Assembly (NCBI RefSeq): GCF_000829515.1
Contig: NZ_JXRR01000015.1
Location: forward strand, 1-64,000
Direction of reading: 5' to 3'
DNA length: 64,000 bases
Source of the DNA: Jeotgalibacillus campisalis
GTDB taxonomy: Bacteria > Bacillota > Bacilli > Bacillales > Jeotgalibacillaceae
Positions 60,665 through 64,000 of the stretch are shown here, piece by piece. The notes below the pieces were generated by a model that was not told the origin of the DNA, made no database searches, and saw nothing but the letters and a program-made list of their open reading frames with translations. The position numbers and the translations under genes are program-made. Numbering within the stretch: position 1 is the stretch's first letter; every line of letters starts with the position of its first letter.

Positions 60665-61975
60665 TTATTGAATAGCAGTGTGTCTTTTTTGCATCGAATG
60701 AAGCAGCTCATCTGAATCCGCTGCCTTTTTGACATTGGTAATGACGAAGCCGCTTTTTGGGAAGGTCGGCATCCGCTCGAGGCTGTAAGACAAATCCTGT
60801 TCAGGTACGTCATAGGAAATGTTTTGAGCAAAGTATTTGAAAAAGGCACGCATGACATAGACAGTCAGCCATTCGCCGGCACAGCGGTGACCGATATGAT
60901 GGTCTCCGCCTCCTTGAGGAATAAAGGCAAAGGGACTTCCCTGCCAGTCTTTAAAGCGCTCGGGAAGAAATGTCTCTGCCTGTTCCCAGCTGTCAGGATG
61001 GCGGTTTGTCCCGAATATGTCCAGAATCACAAGCGTGTCTTTTTTAAATGTATAATCGTGCCAAGTGAAATCTTTCTTTACCTTAGCTGCCATTGCGGGA
61101 ACAAATGGGTAATAGCGTCGAACTTCTTGTGAAAACATATGACTGTATCGATCCTCGTCGGCAGCGATTTTTTGTCTTGTTTCAGGATGTTCGTGCATAG
61201 CCAGTGCTCCAAACACAAGAAAATTAGCCGTCGCGATTAACGGTCGGAAGGCGTTGCTCAGTTCCACAGCTGCAGTATGCAAGTCGAACGGTTTGCCTTT
61301 CTCATCGCGGTGGTGAGCGATCGTGTAGACTGCTGTATTTTCCGGTGGGTTATACTTGCCCTTCCGTACAGATTTGATGATTTTTTGCAGCCATTCTTCA
61401 TGACTGTCTCTTGCTTTTTTACCATCACGGAAACGGGACAGAGAGCCGCCGAATGAATCGACCATCGCAACAACTTCATCTGTACGCTGCTGTACTTCTC
61501 CCTCTGCAAGCGGCACTCCAGCCCATTCGCAGCCAGCTCTAGTCAGAATTTCCTGCATCTGATCCAATACTGCAACACCATCTTGTGACTGCCACTCGCC
61601 GGCTTTTGCATCCAAATGCTTTAGTGCGAGGTCCACCAAATCTTCCACACGTTCTGGTGTAAACATTGAAAGGAACATCCGTTTTCTGTTTTTATGAGGT
61701 TCCCCGTCAAGTCCATGCAGGCTTCCTTCACCGAATAAAGAAAGCTTCAACGGCTTTGGCATGGCACCCTTGCGTTTAAATAAATCGTTATTATAAAAAA
61801 CCTCAGCAGCTTCTTCTCCAGCAATGCAAATGGCTTTTTGGCCCAGTATACGGGTTTTAAAGATATCGGATTGCATTTCCTTGCGCTGATTGGGCAAAAA
61901 ATGAAACCCTTCTTTGATTAGCGATAAAGAATTGTCTATGCCTTTTGCACGGGGAATGGGTGTCTTGACCTTCAT
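60665..61975 (-). CDS. Cytochrome P450, CYP152 peroxygenase type
   Basis: A 436-residue P450 of the fatty-acid peroxygenase group (CYP152, like B. subtilis BS-beta/YbdT). The distal-helix motif NAFRPLIA replaces the usual acid-alcohol pair with Arg-Pro, the arginine that binds the fatty-acid carboxylate. The heme cysteine is in GHRCAGEW and the ExxR helix in EVRRYYPFVP. Such enzymes hydroxylate fatty acids using H2O2, with no redox partner; no ferredoxin or reductase gene lies nearby, in agreement. ATG 61975 follows AAAAGGAGC on the minus strand. Confidence 0.93.
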   Translation of the reverse strand: MKVKTPIPRAKGIDNSLSLIKEGFHFLPNQRKEMQSDIFKTRILGQKAICIAGEEAAEVFYNNDLFKRKGAMPKPLKLSLFGEGSLHGLDGEPHKNRKRMFLSMFTPERVEDLVDLALKHLDAKAGEWQSQDGVAVLDQMQEILTRAGCEWAGVPLAEGEVQQRTDEVVAMVDSFGGSLSRFRDGKKARDSHEEWLQKIIKSVRKGKYNPPENTAVYTIAHHRDEKGKPFDLHTAAVELSNAFRPLIATANFLVFGALAMHEHPETRQKIAADEDRYSHMFSQEVRRYYPFVPAMAAKVKKDFTWHDYTFKKDTLVILDIFGTNRHPDSWEQAETFLPERFKDWQGSPFAFIPQGGGDHHIGHRCAGEWLTVYVMRAFFKYFAQNISYDVPEQDLSYSLERMPTFPKSGFVITNVKKAADSDELLHSMQKRHTAIQ

Positions 61976-62096
61976 TGCTTCAGCTCCTTTTATTTGTTTT
62001 CTCCAGTTTCATTCTGTATGGCTAATAATGCTCTGTTTTCATCTTTTACCCTGCCATGTTTCATTAAAACGTTCACGAATTAGGATAAAATGACAA

Positions 62097-62128
62097 ATGC
62101 GGCAGATTTCAAAGGAAATCTGCCGCAT
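62097..62128. terminator. Terminator for the minus-strand HExxH-like gene
   Basis: Perfect 14-bp stem ATGCGGCAGATTTC / GAAATCTGCCGCAT with a four-base loop, a few bases after the stop of the gene at 62136. On the minus strand the following bases are TTGTCATTTTA, a modest T tract. Confidence 0.75.
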
Positions 62129-62135
62129 CACTGCC

Positions 62136-62558
62136 TTATCTTTCGGTTGGCTGCTCCAGTTCGTGCAGTCTGTCGTAGGATTCGAGCAGTTGATCGGGCA
62201 CCAGGGTTCTCCCGTATTGCCAGGCGTTTTGTTCAATTACACTCATAAGCTGCTCTTTTTCATCGTCTTCACCGTAAAGAAGCGTCCGTACATCATGCTT
62301 ATTCTTTTTGAAATCCAAATAATAACCAATTTCATGATATAAAAGAAGTTTTATAAGATTTTCATCTGATTCTCTCAGCTTGTAATCTACTTTTGCTTTA
62401 TAACCGTTCACTTTTAAATAATTAAATTTAATAGTCTGGGTTGAAACGTTATAGCTCATAGGAACAGAAAGCTTGTTATCAAAATCACAACTGATATCCA
62501 GGTTATGCTTTTGCAGCGTAGTAGTAATGATTTCTTGTATATTCCATATATAGAGCAT
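62136..62558 (-). CDS. Metallopeptidase-like protein with altered HExxH motif
   Basis: A 140-residue protein that looks like a small zinc-peptidase-type fold: LLYHEIGYYLDFKKNKHDVR carries HExxY where HExxH is expected, and EQLMSVIEQNAWQYGRTLVP downstream offers a glutamate in the usual third-ligand area. The tyrosine (codon TAT) differs from His by one base. No signal peptide. AAAGGATG precedes ATG 62558. Probably an enzyme relative that lost metal binding or uses a different ligand; function unknown. Confidence 0.75.
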   Translation of the reverse strand: MLYIWNIQEIITTTLQKHNLDISCDFDNKLSVPMSYNVSTQTIKFNYLKVNGYKAKVDYKLRESDENLIKLLLYHEIGYYLDFKKNKHDVRTLLYGEDDEKEQLMSVIEQNAWQYGRTLVPDQLLESYDRLHELEQPTER

Positions 62559-62743
62559 GTTTTATTCACATCCTTTAAAAAGAATCTTCTATTTAATGTC
62601 TACGTTTATGCTACAAGAATAGCATCGAAGGCAGGTTTGTGAAAAGGAATAAACACTAATGGGATGCCAGAGTGCTGACTTATGTTTAGTTGATGCCTGC
62701 GCGGGAAGTAAAAGGGTACTAAGTATTTAGGAGGAATTTTGAA

Positions 62744-63529
62744 ATGAGTAAAACAATTTTCATCACCGGTGCAGGTACTGGACTGGCAAGAGGTGCAGCA
62801 CTTGGACTAGCGAAAAATGGACACCGTGTCATCGCGACGACAGAACTGACCGCTCAAAAAACGGATCTTATGCTTGAAGCAGAAAAGCAGGGATTAGATA
62901 TAGAAGTTTTCAAGCTTGATATAACGAATCAGCGGGATCTTGCACAAATAGAAAACTATGATTTTGATGTTTTCGTTGCAAATGCTGCGATTAATGAAGG
63001 AGGACCATTGGGCGAAGTGCCGATGGATCGTTTTCGTGCTCTATTTGAAGTGAATGTTTTTGCCACTCTTGAAACCGCTCAGCTAGCAGCCCGCAAGTTC
63101 GTGAAAAAGGGAAAAGGAAAGATCATCTTTATTAGTTCAATGGCGGGCATTATGGCAACGCCTTATGTCGGACCGTACACAGCGACTAAACATGCTCTTG
63201 AGGGAATTGCGCAGACAATGAAAGCAGAACTTGAAGAATTTGGCGTTCAGGTAGCGACCATTAATCCAGGTCCATATGCAACAGGTTTTAACGACCGCAG
63301 CGCAGAGGAAAAGTGGAAGTGGTTTAATAGAGAATTAAACTATACGAGTGTAGAAGACATGGAGAAGCAGGAAGAAGGATTAAAAGACCAATTTGATCCT
63401 GAGGATATGATTCAAAAAATGATCGAGATTATTCCTGCAGATCATCACAATTTCCGTACAGCTTATCCTGAACAAACCGAGAAGCAAATGAAAGAAACAG
63501 AAAAAGAGCGGTGGGAAATGAAAATTTAA
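62744..63529 (+). CDS. Short-chain dehydrogenase/reductase
   Basis: A 261-residue SDR. The cofactor motif is ITGAGTGLARGAALGLA, followed by NAAINEGGPL, catalytic Ser in IIFISSMAGI and the YTATK pair, then INPGPYATGF. The sequence after TGAGTGLA fits NAD(P)-binding classical SDRs; substrate unknown. AGGAGGAATTTTGAA precedes the ATG. A terminator follows. Confidence 0.93.
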   Translation: MSKTIFITGAGTGLARGAALGLAKNGHRVIATTELTAQKTDLMLEAEKQGLDIEVFKLDITNQRDLAQIENYDFDVFVANAAINEGGPLGEVPMDRFRALFEVNVFATLETAQLAARKFVKKGKGKIIFISSMAGIMATPYVGPYTATKHALEGIAQTMKAELEEFGVQVATINPGPYATGFNDRSAEEKWKWFNRELNYTSVEDMEKQEEGLKDQFDPEDMIQKMIEIIPADHHNFRTAYPEQTEKQMKETEKERWEMKI

Positions 63530-63540
63530 TAAAGCCTGCT

Positions 63541-63585
63541 ATGCCTGTATGATCATAACTTTCTCTGATCATACAGGCATTTTTT
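63541..63585 (+). terminator. SDR gene terminator
   Basis: ATGCCTGTATGATCA / TGATCATACAGGCAT perfect stem plus TTTTTT. Confidence 0.93.
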
Positions 63586-63760
63586 AGTTGAATGATCAAT
63601 ATGACCCATTACGTTTCCCGGGATAAATGATACTGTAAAGAAGAGCTAACTAGCAGAATTTATCGTTTATTGTAGATAAAAAATCGAGTATAGACAAAAT
63701 AGTTTAATTTTTTCAAATATACAAAAAATGATAGTATATAAACAGGGAGGAGGAAATCTG

Positions 63761-64000
63761 TTGGAACCATTAAATTCTTTGAGGAGTTTGGCTGATATTA
63801 TTATTGCGCTTGATACGACCACTATTATTGATATATCGGATATTAATGGGTCCATTATTTACGCAAATGATAAATTTTGCGAAATTTCAAAATATAATAG
63901 AAATGAAATACTGTCAAAAAACCATCGAATTTTTAATGCTGACTACCATCCAAAAGAATTTTTTTCAGAACTCTGGAAAACGGTTCAATGCGGGAAGATA
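63761..64000 (+). CDS. PAS-domain protein, 5' end (cut by window)
   Basis: From TTG 63761 (GGGAGGAGG upstream) to the window end, an open frame encodes LADIIIALDTTTIIDISDIN, GSIIYANDKFCEISKYNRNE, then ILSKNHRIFNADYHPKEFF and a truncated LWKTVQCGKI. This is a PAS domain of the type usually preceding GGDEF diguanylate cyclase, histidine kinase or chemoreceptor modules. The output domain lies beyond 64000, so the protein class is open. Confidence 0.8.
   Translation, partial: MEPLNSLRSLADIIIALDTTTIIDISDINGSIIYANDKFCEISKYNRNEILSKNHRIFNADYHPKEFFSELWKTVQCGKI

Overview
The window looks like a chromosomal segment of a low-GC, spore-former-type Bacillaceae bacterium. The reasons are Shine-Dalgarno-rich starts including many TTG and GTG codons, a Bacillus-type rRNA operon end, and a gene order close to the Bacillus subtilis purE-to-yefA neighbourhood (pur operon, yerA-yerB-yerC, pcrB-pcrA-ligA-yerH, opuE, gatCAB, dgkB, rlmCD/yefA). 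Species cannot be named from the sequence alone.

Layout. 1-316: 3' end of a 23S rRNA gene, 5S rRNA and a terminator. 396-5120: NAD biosynthesis, with nifS/nadF divergent from an overlapping nadB-nadC-nadA operon. 5204-7366: a duplicated histidine-rich small protein, a DJ-1/PfpI-family protein, an UPF0316 (YebE-like) membrane protein and a NETI-motif protein (YebG-like). 7352-20632: the full purine operon purEKBCSQLFMNHD behind two PurBox-like sites, a consensus sigma-A promoter, a guanine riboswitch and an intrinsic terminator; a further terminator lies between purH and purD. 21088-21733: a cyclic-di-GMP-I (GEMM) riboswitch in front of a 49-codon SinI-like antirepressor gene, convergent with a SinR-like repressor gene. 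22358-32169: yerA, yerB, yerC, pcrB, pcrA, ligA, yerH. 32270-40194: glycogen operon glgB-glgC-glgD-glgA-glgP on the minus strand, followed on the same strand by opuE. 42509-50571: YueI-like gene, gatCAB, thioredoxin-like gene, dgkB, Nudix gene, rlmCD.

50601-53930 is an AT-rich accessory island right after rlmCD. It holds a C-terminal remnant of a large serine recombinase, an EcsC-family gene with a small following ORF, a decayed pair of ORFs separated by a frameshift at an A9 run (possible SIR2-family remnant) and a Staygreen-family gene. 54103-57600 is a riboswitch cluster: a guanine riboswitch before a NupG-type nucleoside transporter, a yybP-ykoY manganese riboswitch before a frameshifted CaCA cation/Ca2+ antiporter gene, and a second yybP-ykoY riboswitch before a 57-codon membrane-protein ORF with an in-frame TGA. 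The rest holds a YwaF-like membrane protein, a Nudix hydrolase, a DUF1456 protein, a CYP152-type P450, a HExxH-like protein whose second histidine is tyrosine, a short-chain dehydrogenase and the start of a PAS-domain protein cut by the window end. Three copies of a ~170-230 bp dispersed repeat lie at about 25.6, 43.0 and 60.4 kb.

Together the genes cover precursor supply (NAD, purines, glycogen), DNA repair and replication, and tRNA amidation. The most noteworthy regulatory arrangement is a c-di-GMP riboswitch directly controlling a SinI-type antirepressor next to a SinR-type repressor, which would link c-di-GMP to the biofilm/motility switch through RNA. The Mn2+ riboswitch pair with broken or recoded targets comes second.
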